A stretch of DNA of 64,000 nt from Nitrospira sp. (GCA_030653545.1 JAURZE010000005.1:62001-126000); one strand, 5' to 3'. Counted from the first letter of the stretch, positions 7,133-16,552 are shown. A program made the numbers and translations. The notes: generated by a model not told the origin, from the letters alone.

Positions 7133-9883
7133 ATGATGCGTATGCACACACCCAGTGATCTTCCTGACACCCTTTCAGAAGCCGTCTTCGCTGTCGCGCG
7201 CCGCGCGCCCGAGCGGATTGCCATGCAAATCAAACAGGAACACGCTTATCGGCAGTGTACCTATCAGCAGCTCGTCGAACAGGTTGAAGAACTTGCCGCC
7301 GCCTTGATGTGTCACGATCTCCGCCGAGGAGACCGTGTGGCCATCGTCGCAGAGAACCGGCCCGAGTGGGTGATCGCGTATCTCGGGATTGTGGCTGCGG
7401 GTGGTACGGCGGTTCCTCTCGACATCCAACTGAGCAGCGGAGACCTTGCACGGCTCCTGGCGCGGTCCGACGCCCGGCTGGCCTTTGTCAGCGCGACAAC
7501 CTGGCCGCTGCTGAAGAATACCGGGTTACCGGTGACCGTGATCGCGTTCGATCCTCTTCACGATGCCGGCTGCTCCGTTCTCGACGAATGGGTGCGAGCG
7601 GGTCGAGCCGGAGGCGCGGAGAAGCCGACGCTCTCGCCCGAGGACGTCGCCTCGCTCCTGTATACCTCTGGCACAACCGGCGAACCCAAGGGCGTCCGCC
7701 TGACCCATCGCAACCTCCTATCCAATGCGACGGCCGTGATGGCGTCGGGGTCGGCCGGCGCCGACGATCGTTTTCTGGCCATCCTGCCGCTCCACCATGC
7801 CTACCCCTTCATGGTCTCCTGTCTGGTGCCGCTGCTGCTCGGCGCCGGACTGACGTTTGCGCAGACGTTGAAGGGCCCGGAACTGGCGCAATGTCTTCGG
7901 GAATCCCGCATCACCGTGCTGGTCGGGGTTCCGCAAGTCTTCGCGATGATCCGCCGCGCCATCTTTGAGGCTATCGGCCGCCGGCCCCGTGTGGTGCGCG
8001 CGGCAGTTTTGCTGTTGCTTGCTCTGTCGGGATGGATACGGCGGCGCGTCCAGGTAAATCTCGGCCGCCGGCTCTTTGCCACGGTGCGTCATCAAGTCGG
8101 TCCATCGTTGCGCTTGCTCGTGAGCGGCGGGGCGCGGCTCGATCCGGAGGTGGCCGAGGATTTCTCTCGCCTTGGTTTCACCCTGTTGGAAGGCTATGGT
8201 TTGACCGAGACTGCGCCGGTCGTCACCTCCAACCCCCTCGCGAAACCGAAGATCGGCTCGGTGGGTATTCCCATTCCCGGCGTGGAGGTGCGGATCGTCA
8301 ATCCCGATGCCGCTGGTGTCGGGGAGGTGACCGTCAAGGGCCCGAACGTGATGCAGGGGTACGACGCGAATTTGCAGGCCACGGCCGACGCGATCCGGGA
8401 TGGCTGGTTTCACACAGGGGATCTTGGCTGCCTCGATGAGGAAGGCTATCTCTCTATCACCGGGCGGGCCAAGGAGCTGATTGTCACGGCGGGAGGCAAG
8501 AACATCGTTCCGGGGGAGCTGGAAGGCCACTACCAACGCAGTCCGGCGATCCGTGAACTCTGCGTCGTGGGCGTAGCCAGGGCTGGTGAAGGCGGGGAGG
8601 GTCTGCATGCGGTGGTGGTGCCGAACTTCGACTATATCAAAACGCTTCAGGTTGTGGACATCCGTCAACTTGTGAAGGACGAACTGACGAGAATCGGGCT
8701 GACGCTGCCGCCCTACAAGCGGATCAGCGGGCTGACCATTATCACGACGCCGCTGCCGCGCACGCGGCTGGAAAAAATTCAGCGCTACCGGGTGGCCGCC
8801 ATGGTCAAGGCTGCCGGCGAAGCGGCGGGACTCGTTCAACCGCTTTCTGCGGCAGACCAGGCTCTCATGGAGACGAAGGCGGCCGACCGTATCGTGCACG
8901 CGCTCCAGCGGTTCGTGGAGAAGGAGAGACGCATCGTGCCGGGCGCTCACCTGGATCTCGATCTGGGGTTCGATTCGCTGCGGCGCGTGGAACTGCTGTC
9001 GGCGCTCGAACAGTCGTTCGGCCGGCTGCCGGATTCGCTCGTCCATGAGGTCATGACGGTCCGCGAGTTGATCGAGCGGGTCAGCCCCCTGATGCCCAAC
9101 GAGGCGGGTGCCGGGCGAGGCGCCCAATCCTGGAACGACCTCCTGAAGGTCGAGCCGCCAGGTGAACTTAGAGACAGGCTGCTGACACCGGCGGCCTGGT
9201 CTCACCGGTTGATCGCCTCCTTGGTGCGGACGGTGCTGCGCCTGGTGTTCCAGGTGGGTTTTCGCCTTCGCATGACCGGAGCGGACCATCTGCCGCTGAA
9301 CGGGCCGTTTCTGCTGGCGGCCAATCACACGAGTTACCTTGATCCGTTCGTCATCCTGGCTGCGGCCCCTGCGACGGTGTTCGAGCGACTCTATTCGATC
9401 GGTTTGCAGACATATTTTCGCGGCGCCCTCATGCAATGGGTTGCTCGCGTGGCCCGTGTGATCCCGGTGGGCCTGGAGGCGTCGCTCGTGTCGGCGCTCC
9501 AAGCTGCCGCCCTTGTCCTGCGACAGGGCCAAGGCCTGTTGGTTTTTCCTGAAGGGCAGCGCTCCGTCGATGGAACCCTCAAGCCCTTTCGTCCCGGCAT
9601 CGGCATCCTCGCCTGTGAACTCGGCGTCCCGGTGATTCCGATCTGGATCGACGGAGCCTTTCAGGCTTGGCCGGTCGGGCCCTGGTGGCCTCGTCCCCAT
9701 CCGGTCTCACTCGTGGTCGGCCGGCCCGTCATCGTGACGCCGGCGATGATCGAGGAATGGCGGCGTCAGGGGCGCAATCCCTATGAGGCGGCGACTCAGG
9801 CGATTCGCGACGCCATCGTGGCGCTGACGCCGGAGACGAATGTACACGCAATGAACAGCAAAGGACAGAGGGAGGCTGGATGA
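7133..9883 (+). CDS. Fused acyl-CoA/acyl-ACP synthetase - acyl carrier domain - PlsC acyltransferase
   Basis: The 916-residue protein joins three modules. Residues about 10-560 are an ANL adenylate-forming domain with the P-loop YTSGTTGEPKG (near 178) and the hinge/catalytic GRAKELIVTAGGKNIVPGE. Residues about 580-660 are a carrier-protein domain with the phosphopantetheine site LGFDSLRRVE. Residues about 690-900 are a PlsC/LPLAT domain with NHTSYLD and FPEGQRS. The likely role is to activate a fatty acid, possibly hold it on its own carrier domain and transfer it to a lysophospholipid or related acceptor. The order differs from E. coli Aas (acyltransferase first, no carrier domain). ATG codons at 7133, 7136 and 7142 are possible; GGTGGAGG spacing favours 7142. 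It overlaps the M28 peptidase gene by 4 bp. Confidence 0.87.
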   Translation: MMRMHTPSDLPDTLSEAVFAVARRAPERIAMQIKQEHAYRQCTYQQLVEQVEELAAALMCHDLRRGDRVAIVAENRPEWVIAYLGIVAAGGTAVPLDIQLSSGDLARLLARSDARLAFVSATTWPLLKNTGLPVTVIAFDPLHDAGCSVLDEWVRAGRAGGAEKPTLSPEDVASLLYTSGTTGEPKGVRLTHRNLLSNATAVMASGSAGADDRFLAILPLHHAYPFMVSCLVPLLLGAGLTFAQTLKGPELAQCLRESRITVLVGVPQVFAMIRRAIFEAIGRRPRVVRAAVLLLLALSGWIRRRVQVNLGRRLFATVRHQVGPSLRLLVSGGARLDPEVAEDFSRLGFTLLEGYGLTETAPVVTSNPLAKPKIGSVGIPIPGVEVRIVNPDAAGVGEVTVKGPNVMQGYDANLQATADAIRDGWFHTGDLGCLDEEGYLSITGRAKELIVTAGGKNIVPGELEGHYQRSPAIRELCVVGVARAGEGGEGLHAVVVPNFDYIKTLQVVDIRQLVKDELTRIGLTLPPYKRISGLTIITTPLPRTRLEKIQRYRVAAMVKAAGEAAGLVQPLSAADQALMETKAADRIVHALQRFVEKERRIVPGAHLDLDLGFDSLRRVELLSALEQSFGRLPDSLVHEVMTVRELIERVSPLMPNEAGAGRGAQSWNDLLKVEPPGELRDRLLTPAAWSHRLIASLVRTVLRLVFQVGFRLRMTGADHLPLNGPFLLAANHTSYLDPFVILAAAPATVFERLYSIGLQTYFRGALMQWVARVARVIPVGLEASLVSALQAAALVLRQGQGLLVFPEGQRSVDGTLKPFRPGIGILACELGVPVIPIWIDGAFQAWPVGPWWPRPHPVSLVVGRPVIVTPAMIEEWRRQGRNPYEAATQAIRDAIVALTPETNVHAMNSKGQREAG

Positions 9884-10863
9884 GGCATTGTCCATTACTT
9901 GGAATGCTTGTGGCTCTGGGGACCTGGATGCTCTGTCAGAGCGTGATCGCTGTAGAGCTTAGCCAACCGACTGTTGTCGCCCCCGATGTCCGTGAGCAGC
10001 TTGAAGTCACTGTCCGGACGCTAGCCGAGACCATCGGCCCCCGGAGCTATCGAGATACCGCAAGTCTGGCCTCGGCTGCCGACTTCATCACGCAGTCGTT
10101 TCAAGCGGGCGGCTATACGGTTACGTTTCAGCCCTACGAGGTGAAGGGGCAGATGTATCGCAACATCATCGCGGAACGGCGAGGGACGGAGGAGCCCGAC
10201 CGGGTCCTCATCGTCGGCGCCCATTACGACACAGTGGAAGGGACACCCGGCGCCGATGATAATGCCAGCGGCGTCGCCGTGCTGCTGGAGCTGGCGCGCC
10301 TGCATGCGGAGACGCGCTTTCGGAAAACGGTGCGCTTTGTCGCGTTCACCTTGGAAGAGCCGCCGTTTTTTCGGAGTCGGCAGATGGGCAGCCGCGTCTA
10401 CGCCCGCAGTCTGAAAGAACGAGGGGAGCAGGTTGAGGGGATGCTCTGCCTGGAAATGGTCGGGTATTATTCGCAGGAGAAAGACAGTCAGTCGTTTCCG
10501 TTGTTCTGGTTGCGGTGGCGCTATCCGACCACGGGCAACTTCATCACGGTCGTGAGCAACTCGGCCTCGGAGGCACTCCAGATGCGAGTTCGAGATGCGC
10601 TGAAAGCCAATATGACCTTGCCGGTTGAGACGTTTACCGGGCCTTGGTGGATTCCCGGGGTGGATCTCTCGGATCATGGGTCTTTCTGGAAGGAAGGGTA
10701 TCCGGCGGTCATGCTCACGGATACGGCGTTTTACCGGAACCCGCATTATCACCGGGATACTGATAGGCCGGACACGTTGGACTACAGCGCGATGGCTGAG
10801 TTGGTGAAAGGGATAGCCGAGGCTCTGGGAGCGTTGGACCGCTCATCTGGGGGCGAGGGTTGA
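9880..10863 (+). CDS. Exported M28-family zinc peptidase
   Basis: This 327-residue protein has an N-terminal signal peptide (hydrophobic residues about 8-22, ending SVIAVE) and an M28 aminopeptidase fold. Metal and catalytic residues are visible in AHYDTVEG (near 115), GADDNASG (near 125), LEEPPFF (near 159) and NPHYHRDTDRPD (near 288). It begins inside the stop codon of the upstream acyl-ligase gene (ATGA), so the two are translationally coupled. Two degraded relatives occur in this window (30442-31407 and 50476-50743), making this the only intact copy. It probably hydrolyses peptides in the periplasm; the physiological substrate is unknown. Confidence 0.87.
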   Translation: MRHCPLLGMLVALGTWMLCQSVIAVELSQPTVVAPDVREQLEVTVRTLAETIGPRSYRDTASLASAADFITQSFQAGGYTVTFQPYEVKGQMYRNIIAERRGTEEPDRVLIVGAHYDTVEGTPGADDNASGVAVLLELARLHAETRFRKTVRFVAFTLEEPPFFRSRQMGSRVYARSLKERGEQVEGMLCLEMVGYYSQEKDSQSFPLFWLRWRYPTTGNFITVVSNSASEALQMRVRDALKANMTLPVETFTGPWWIPGVDLSDHGSFWKEGYPAVMLTDTAFYRNPHYHRDTDRPDTLDYSAMAELVKGIAEALGALDRSSGGEG

Positions 10864-11349
10864 GGGGTTTTAGATTTCGGTCTAGAGAGAGTCGAATATC
10901 TACCATGAGACATCTTGAGCTGGGACTGAGGTAGTAACCACCAGATCGGTCGTCTTGTATTTTTCCACCAATCCAATATCTCTAAGAGTCTGCCCGACAT
11001 CAGAGGGCATGAAAACTTCGCCGCATGCGTTTGGAGATTTGGAATGTGCGTTTGTATCTGTCTCTCCGAGTCGCAGCTGTCCCTTGTGCGGTGTTCTGCC
11101 CCCGTACAGTTTCTTCGCTGGGGCTAAATGTCCCTCTTGTCTCATGGTGAGCACACCGAGTTACGTGAAACATCAGGAAAGTCTCCTCCCGGTTGCTGCG
11201 GAGCCTGTAAGGCATTGCTCTTGCTGCCGTTCATTGTGCATGTCTGTCGGCGGCTCGTTCATATAATGGCCTCAGATCAAAGTGAATGTGGTTGCGGTGG
11301 CAGGGTGTTGTGTATGAGGCTCGACCAATAGGAGAGAGGGATAAGACCG
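10864..11349 (+). other. Intergenic stretch without a convincing gene
   Basis: This 486-base stretch is less GC-rich than its surroundings. Short open frames exist on both strands, including a plus-strand frame with CPLCG and CPSC spaced like a zinc ribbon, and a minus-strand frame at 10900-11154. None has a good ribosome binding site or clear codon bias. It may hold a decayed gene and the promoter of the small membrane protein at 11350. Confidence 0.4.
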
Positions 11350-11601
11350 ATGGAATTGTCCAAGGAGCGTGACGGTTGGCTCGCCGCATTCTTCCGCGAG
11401 GTGATCAGCATGCCGCGCCGGCATGGGCTCGTGTTTCTGGTCGCGACGGTGCTGCTCGTCGTCGTGGAAGTCGAGTTGGTCGAGGGGTGGCATCTGGTCC
11501 ATCTCGTGGAACTCATCGGTGTGATAGTTGTTTTGTATCTCCTATGGGCGGCCTGGCGTGTGAGTCGCAGAAGAAATCGAACCTTGAAGGTTGATCGCTG
11601 A
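11350..11601 (+). CDS. Small membrane protein of unknown function
   Basis: The 83-residue product has a charged amphipathic N-terminus (residues 1-25), two adjacent hydrophobic segments (about 28-42 and 50-68) and a basic C-terminal tail RVSRRRNRTLK, consistent with an inner-membrane protein with a cytoplasmic tail. AGGAGAGAGGG lies about 9-20 bp upstream of the ATG. I do not recognise the family. It stands between a gene-poor stretch and glgX and is not obviously part of either transcription unit. Confidence 0.6.
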   Translation: MELSKERDGWLAAFFREVISMPRRHGLVFLVATVLLVVVEVELVEGWHLVHLVELIGVIVVLYLLWAAWRVSRRRNRTLKVDR

Positions 11602-11923
11602 GAGCTGAGGGGGCACAATGCCTCTGGGAGAGTCGGAAGCAGCCAGGCCGGCCAAACGGCAGCAACTCAGGCGGCGAAGCGGGACAACAAGGTCAGGCTC
11701 ATCGAGCGCAGGGAAGGGGGGCGGCTGCATCCATAGCCGGACGATCCGGAGTACATCGTGGCGTGAGTGGGCGCGGTCCCTCACCGGCGGCCACCAGCGT
11801 GGCGGCGTCGGCTCTCGCGTGAAACCGATAGCATGCGGAAGGACTGGTCTTCCTGGTCAGCCCGCAGATTGTGACGTCTCGGGCAGGGACTACACTGACG
11901 TCTGGTGTTTTTGGAGGGAAGAG
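11602..11923 (+). other. Leader region upstream of glgX
   Basis: These 322 bases contain no recognisable gene. An open frame runs through into glgX from 11618, but the residues it encodes are Arg/Ser/Gly-rich and unlike the GlgX family, so I treat it as non-coding. One frame just downstream of the previous stop (ending with TAG near 11730) shows coding-like codon use (..RDNKVRLIERREGGRLHP) and could be a decayed C-terminal extension. A strong GGAGGGAAGAG sits immediately before the glgX start. Confidence 0.4.
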
Positions 11924-13903
11924 ATGCTGCGTTGGGGTTCCGTCGAAGGGTCATCCTTCCCGTTAGGCATGACCTGGATTGCAGAGGAGCAGGCCTATAA
12001 TTTTGCCTTGTACTCTAAGCATGCGGATCGTGTGGCCTTACTGCTGTATAAGGAAGATGACGTGATCCATCCCGTGTTCACCTACGAGTTTGATTATCTA
12101 CAACACAAGTCCGGGCGAGTCTGGCACTGCCGCATTCCCAGGCATCTGACGAACGAGGCTCGGTACTATGCCTACAGGATTGATGGACCCGAACCGCACG
12201 GGCGATATGAATGGCACCACTTCGATCCCCAGAAAGTCCTCCTTGATCCCTACGCTCGGGCGGTCTTCTTCCCGCCGACCTTCGAGCGGCAGGCGGCCAT
12301 CGGACCCGGATCCAACGCCGGCAAGGGGCCGCTCGGACTCCTCTCCTCCTGCGAAGATGTATTCGATTGGGGTAACGACAAACGTCCTCGGCACGAGTCG
12401 GATGCGATCATCTATGAGTTGCACGTGAAGGCGTTCACCAACCACCCCCATTCCGGGGTGAGGCCGGACGGACGGGGCACCTACGCCGGGCTCATGGAGA
12501 AGATCCCATACTTGAAGCAACTGGGGATCACCGTCGTCGAGTTGATGCCGGTCTTTCAATACGACCCCCAGGAAGGAAACGCCTGGGGCTATATGCCGCT
12601 GAACTTCTTCGCTCCCCACCACGCCTATGCGGTGAGCAAGACAACCTGTGATCAGCACCATGAGTTCCGCTCCCTGGTGAAGGCGCTGCACGAGGCGGAT
12701 ATCGAAGTGGTGCTCGACGTGGTCTACAACCACACCGTCGAAGGCAACCAGGCCGGCCCGGTCTACAGCTTCAAGGGGATCGACAACAGCACCTACTACT
12801 TGATCTCCGACAAGCCGGGGGATCCCTATGCGAATTTTTCCGGGACGGGCAATACCCTCAACTGCGTGAACCGCTACGTGCGCACGATTATCCTGGACAG
12901 CATGCGGCACTGGGTCAGAGACATGCATGTCGATGGGTTCCGGTTCGATTTGGCGTCCATCTTTGCCAGGAACGAAGACGGATCGCTGAACTGGGACATT
13001 CCTCCGCTGTTCTCCGACATCGCGTCCGACCCCGACCTGGCGGATATCCGCTTAATTGCCGAACCCTGGGATGCGGCGGGGGCCTACCAGTTGGGACGGA
13101 GCCTGCCTGCACTGCGATGGGCCCAGTGGAACGGCCGATTCCGTGATGAGGTCCGGCGGTTCGTGAAGGGAGATCCCGGCCTTGTGCCCTCCCTCATGTC
13201 CCGCCTGTATGGCAGCGATGATCTGTTCCCGGACGACCTCCTGCATGCCTTTCGCCCATTCCAAAGCCTCAACTACATCACCTCGCACGACGGGTTCACT
13301 CTGTACGACCTCGTGGCCTATAACCATAAGCGGAACTGGGTCAACGGCCATCAGAACACCGATGGGCCGGCCGATAATTACAGTTGGAATTGTGGGGTAG
13401 AAGGCGATGAGCAGGTTCTGCCGGAGGTCATGAGGCTGCGCAAACAGCAGATCAAGAACTTTTGCTGTCTCCTGTTCCTGTCAAACGGCACCCCCATGTT
13501 GCGGGCCGGCGATGAGTTTCTGCAGACCCAGCAAGGCAACAGCAATCCGTACAATCAGGACAACGAGACCACCTGGCTGGATTGGGACCGGTTACAGCAG
13601 AACCGAGATATCTTTCGCTTCTTCCAACGCATGATCGCGTTCCGGAAAGCCCATCCTTCGCTCTGCCGCAGCCGCTTCTGGCGTGAGGACATCCGTTGGC
13701 ATGGGGTCGGACCGGCGGTCGATCTCTCCTACCATTCGCACAGCGTGGCGTTCTGTCTGCGCGGGAGGTCCCAACAGGACGACGATCTCTACGTGATGAT
13801 CAATGCGTATTGGGAAGCTCTGGCCTTTACAATCCAGGATGGACCAGCCCATCACTGGAGGCGGGTCATCGACACGAGCCTCGACAGCCCGCAAGATTTT
13901 TGA
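11924..13903 (+). CDS. glgX: Glycogen debranching enzyme (isoamylase-type, GH13)
   Basis: From the ATG at 11924, preceded by GGAGGGAAGAG, the protein is 659 residues, about the usual GlgX length. An N-terminal CBM48 domain (SSFPLGMTW..., NFALYSKHADRVALLLY) is followed by the GH13 barrel. Catalytic motifs are DGFRFDLAS (nucleophile Asp near 340), IAEPWDAAG (acid/base Glu near 380) and SHDGFTLYD (near 455). It hydrolyses alpha-1,6 branches of glycogen or limit dextrins in the cytosol. No other glycogen gene is in the window, so the pathway context is external. The frame remains open upstream to 11618, but that part does not match the family. Confidence 0.93.
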   Translation: MLRWGSVEGSSFPLGMTWIAEEQAYNFALYSKHADRVALLLYKEDDVIHPVFTYEFDYLQHKSGRVWHCRIPRHLTNEARYYAYRIDGPEPHGRYEWHHFDPQKVLLDPYARAVFFPPTFERQAAIGPGSNAGKGPLGLLSSCEDVFDWGNDKRPRHESDAIIYELHVKAFTNHPHSGVRPDGRGTYAGLMEKIPYLKQLGITVVELMPVFQYDPQEGNAWGYMPLNFFAPHHAYAVSKTTCDQHHEFRSLVKALHEADIEVVLDVVYNHTVEGNQAGPVYSFKGIDNSTYYLISDKPGDPYANFSGTGNTLNCVNRYVRTIILDSMRHWVRDMHVDGFRFDLASIFARNEDGSLNWDIPPLFSDIASDPDLADIRLIAEPWDAAGAYQLGRSLPALRWAQWNGRFRDEVRRFVKGDPGLVPSLMSRLYGSDDLFPDDLLHAFRPFQSLNYITSHDGFTLYDLVAYNHKRNWVNGHQNTDGPADNYSWNCGVEGDEQVLPEVMRLRKQQIKNFCCLLFLSNGTPMLRAGDEFLQTQQGNSNPYNQDNETTWLDWDRLQQNRDIFRFFQRMIAFRKAHPSLCRSRFWREDIRWHGVGPAVDLSYHSHSVAFCLRGRSQQDDDLYVMINAYWEALAFTIQDGPAHHWRRVIDTSLDSPQDF

Positions 13904-14140
13904 GAGCCAGGCACCGACTTGCCGGTGACCGCTCCGCGCTATCTAGTGAACGCGCGGTCTATTGTCATGTTGCTGCGTTCAAAAGAGTAGCCGCAGTCGC
14001 CCGGTCGACAGGAAGGGAACAGCAGAAAGAATGACGCACGGCTCTCGGCGGCATGGTCTTCCTGGCTTCTCCGTGGTTTGCGTGGCTCGTCACGCTGGGT
14101 CGGATGACAGGGACAACATGCCCGCGACAGACGCACGTGA

Positions 14141-14227
14141 GCCGCTGCCGTGATCGTGTCGCCCGACATGATTGTGTTGGATGCGGAGGAGATCGTGATG
14201 AAGGAGATGCATGAAGTCCGGGAGTGA
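14141..14227 (+). pseudogene. 3' remnant of a DUF2934-type gene
   Basis: After an in-frame TGA at 14138-14140 the frame reads 28 residues ending LDAEEIVMKEMHEVRE and a TGA at 14225-14227. This closely matches the end of the intact DUF2934 protein at 44427-44690 (FDAEGIVMDEIHEARE). The upstream two thirds of that family (AYELWEQRGCREGHDL) is missing. The fragment overlaps the hydB start by 17 bp, and its AAGGAG supplies the hydB ribosome binding site. I infer that a truncated DUF2934 gene lies at the junction where the hydrogenase operon begins. Confidence 0.6.
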
Positions 14228-15353
14228 GCAGGCCCTAGCGCTTTTGCCGACATCCTCGTTGCAGCGGCTGATCGATCTGTTGCAGGCCAGGGGCTATCGC
14301 GTCGTCGCTCCGACGGTCCGCGACGGGGCGGTCCTGTGGGACACGATCCGGCAGGCGTCGGATCTGCCGGTCGGCTGGCGCGATGAGCAGGAACCGGGAC
14401 GCTATCGGCTGGAGAACACCGGCTCACACCAAATATTCGGCGTTGTGCATGGGCCGCAATCGCTCAAGCCTTTGACCTTTGCCCCACGCGAGCCGCTCCT
14501 CCAGATCGAACGGACCACGAACGGATTCTCCGCTCGCCCGACGCTTCCTCTGCAAGAGAAGGTTGCCATCATAGGGGCTCGCGCCTGTGACCTTGCCGGG
14601 CTGGCCATCCAGGATCAGATTTTTCTGAAAGACGCCTACCGGGATCCCTATTATGACGCGCGCCGTGAGGGCCTGTTTCTGATTGCGGTGAACTGCACCC
14701 GCGGGCTGGCCACCTGTTTCTGCGCCTCGATGGACACTGGTCCCCGAGCACGAGCGGGCTTCGACCTGGCGCTGACCGAATTGGATGAGGTGTTTTTGGT
14801 GGAGGCAGGCAGTGTGGCGGGCGAGGAGGTGCTGGGTGAGCTGTCGCTCGCGTCGGCTTCGACGATACAAGTTCGTGAGGCCGAACAGCAGATTGGGGCA
14901 TGCGCCCGCAGCCAGACGCGGCAGTTGGACCGATCGCATCTCCCACAAGTCCTGTATGACGCCCATGAGCATCCCCGCTGGGACGACGTGGCGAGCCGCT
15001 GTCTGGCCTGCGGGAATTGCACGATGGTCTGCCCGACCTGCTTCTGTCATACCGTTGAGGAGACGCCCGACCTCACGCACCAACGCGCCGAGCACACCAG
15101 ATTGTGGGATTCCTGTTTCACGCAGGATCACGGTTATATTCACGGCAAGAACATTCGTCCGACAATCAAGGACCGTTATCGCATGTGGCTCACGCACAAG
15201 CTCGCGTCGTGGATCGATCAGTTCGGAACCTCCGGCTGTGTCGGCTGCGGCCGGTGCATCACCTGGTGCCCGGTCGGGATTGACCTGACCGAAGAGCTGC
15301 CGGCGTTGCTGGAGCGGTCGACCCATACTAAGGAGAAGCCGAGCCAAGCATGA
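14211..15353 (+). CDS. hydB: Group 3b [NiFe] hydrogenase (sulfhydrogenase-type) beta subunit, 4Fe-4S dicluster protein
   Basis: The 380-residue protein matches the HydB/AsrA-type electron-transfer subunit of bidirectional NADP-linked hydrogenases. Its C-terminal half holds two ferredoxin-like cluster sites: CLACGNCTMVCP (near 264-275, followed by TCFCH) and CVGCGRCITWCP (near 344-355). It should carry electrons between the hydrogenase module (HydD/HydA) and the FAD/NADP subunit HydG in the cytosol. The ATG has AAGGAG four bases upstream, a short spacing. Its last codons overlap pntA1 by 4 bp (ATGA), an unusual coupling because the next hydrogenase subunit gene comes only after three transhydrogenase genes. 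Confidence 0.88.
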   Translation: MKSGSEQALALLPTSSLQRLIDLLQARGYRVVAPTVRDGAVLWDTIRQASDLPVGWRDEQEPGRYRLENTGSHQIFGVVHGPQSLKPLTFAPREPLLQIERTTNGFSARPTLPLQEKVAIIGARACDLAGLAIQDQIFLKDAYRDPYYDARREGLFLIAVNCTRGLATCFCASMDTGPRARAGFDLALTELDEVFLVEAGSVAGEEVLGELSLASASTIQVREAEQQIGACARSQTRQLDRSHLPQVLYDAHEHPRWDDVASRCLACGNCTMVCPTCFCHTVEETPDLTHQRAEHTRLWDSCFTQDHGYIHGKNIRPTIKDRYRMWLTHKLASWIDQFGTSGCVGCGRCITWCPVGIDLTEELPALLERSTHTKEKPSQA

Positions 15354-16552
15354 CGCATTCGAAGCAGACCGTCGTTGGAGTGCCGAAGGAAACGTATCCG
15401 GGGGAAACGCTGGTGGCGTTGATTCCTTCGCACGTGCCGTTGCTCACCACGATCGGCTTGCATGTGCTGGTTGAATCCGGAGCGGGAGAGGCTGCAGGAT
15501 TCGAAGATGAGGCGTATCGGATAAAAGGCGCGCGAGTGGCGAGAGATCGCTCTGAGCTGTTCGCCTCGGCAGAGATCTTGCTCCAGGTCAGAACGCTGGG
15601 CGCCAATCCCGACATAGGCCGTCACGATCTGTCCCTGTTCCGTCCCGAGCACACGGTCATCGGCTTAGGCGACCCCCTGGTGCAACCTCGGGCTGCCTTG
15701 GAGTTGGCGAAGCGGGGCGTAACCGTATTTGCCATGGAGCTGATGCCTCGGCTCGCCCGCGCCCAAAGCATGGATGTGCTCTCCTCGCTCGCCACCATTG
15801 TGGGCTACAAGGCCGTGCTGCTGGCGGCGGCCAGCCTGCCGAAGCTGTTTCCGATGCTGACAACCGCGGCGGGAACCATTCCCCCGGCGCGGGTCCTCGT
15901 GATCGGCGCCGGCGTGGCGGGGTTGCAGGCGATCGCCACAGCGCGCCGCTTGGGGGCGGCCGTCTCGGCCTACGATGTGCGTCCAGCAGTGAAGGACCAA
16001 ATTCAGAGTCTGGGGGCGAAGGCCGTCGAGGTGCTGGCCGAGGTTGGCGAGGCCGAGGAGACAGGCGGCTATGCCAAGACCTTGGGTGAGGCCATCTATC
16101 GGAGGCAGCGTGAACTGTTGACTCCTATCGTGGCCGCGAGCGATGTCGTCGTGACCACCGCGGCGGTTCCTGGCCAACGAGCGCCGATGCTCATCACGGC
16201 CGACATGGTGGCGCGAATGGCGCGGGGCTCGGTCATTGTGGATGTGGCGGCTGACCGCGGCGGCAACTGTGAGCTGACCCGTCCAAATGAAGCGGTGGTG
16301 CATCAGGGGGTGACCGTGCTGGGACCGACCAACCTGCCGAGCACGGTGCCGATGCACGCGAGCCAGATGTATGGAAGGAACCTTGCCAATGTCCTTCTCT
16401 ATCTGTGCAAAGACGGTTTCTTGCGCGTGGATGTGGCGGATGAGATCACGCGCGAGACGCTGGTGACGCGAGGTGGAGCAGTGGTCCATCCGAGGATCGG
16501 CGCATTGCTCCCTGCCACACATCATGACGTCGCCGAAGAAGGAAATGCGTGA
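15350..16552 (+). CDS. pntA: NAD(P) transhydrogenase, alpha subunit part 1 (NAD(H)-binding domain I)
   Basis: This 400-residue soluble subunit has the AlaDH/PNT fold. Visible features are the N-terminal VPKETYPGETLVALIP, the Rossmann glycine motif VIGAGVAGLQAIATARRLG (near 184-202), the mobile-loop region TTAAVPGQRAPMLIT and the closing VDVAADRGGNCELTRP. It binds NAD(H) and passes hydride to NADP in domain III of PntB. It overlaps hydB and the next gene by 4 bp each, so it lies within a translationally coupled run. The alpha subunit is split into two polypeptides, as in Rhodospirillum-type enzymes, rather than fused as in E. coli. Confidence 0.93.
   Translation: MTHSKQTVVGVPKETYPGETLVALIPSHVPLLTTIGLHVLVESGAGEAAGFEDEAYRIKGARVARDRSELFASAEILLQVRTLGANPDIGRHDLSLFRPEHTVIGLGDPLVQPRAALELAKRGVTVFAMELMPRLARAQSMDVLSSLATIVGYKAVLLAAASLPKLFPMLTTAAGTIPPARVLVIGAGVAGLQAIATARRLGAAVSAYDVRPAVKDQIQSLGAKAVEVLAEVGEAEETGGYAKTLGEAIYRRQRELLTPIVAASDVVVTTAAVPGQRAPMLITADMVARMARGSVIVDVAADRGGNCELTRPNEAVVHQGVTVLGPTNLPSTVPMHASQMYGRNLANVLLYLCKDGFLRVDVADEITRETLVTRGGAVVHPRIGALLPATHHDVAEEGNA

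Noticed and set aside
7718-9700. Long minus-strand open frame opposite the acyl ligase gene (660 codons)
   Set aside because: It is the antisense shadow of a high-GC gene with strong family motifs; its translation is His/Arg/Gln-rich and has no recognisable domain.
10955-11266. Cys-rich plus-strand frame with CPLCG and CPSC
   Set aside because: The spacing hints at a zinc ribbon, but there is no ribosome binding site, codon bias is weak and the rest is not protein-like. It could be a decayed gene, but support is too thin.
13904-13945. Short hairpin (CACCG/CGGTG) after glgX as a terminator
   Set aside because: The stem is only five base pairs and has no T-tract, so it does not meet the usual intrinsic terminator pattern.
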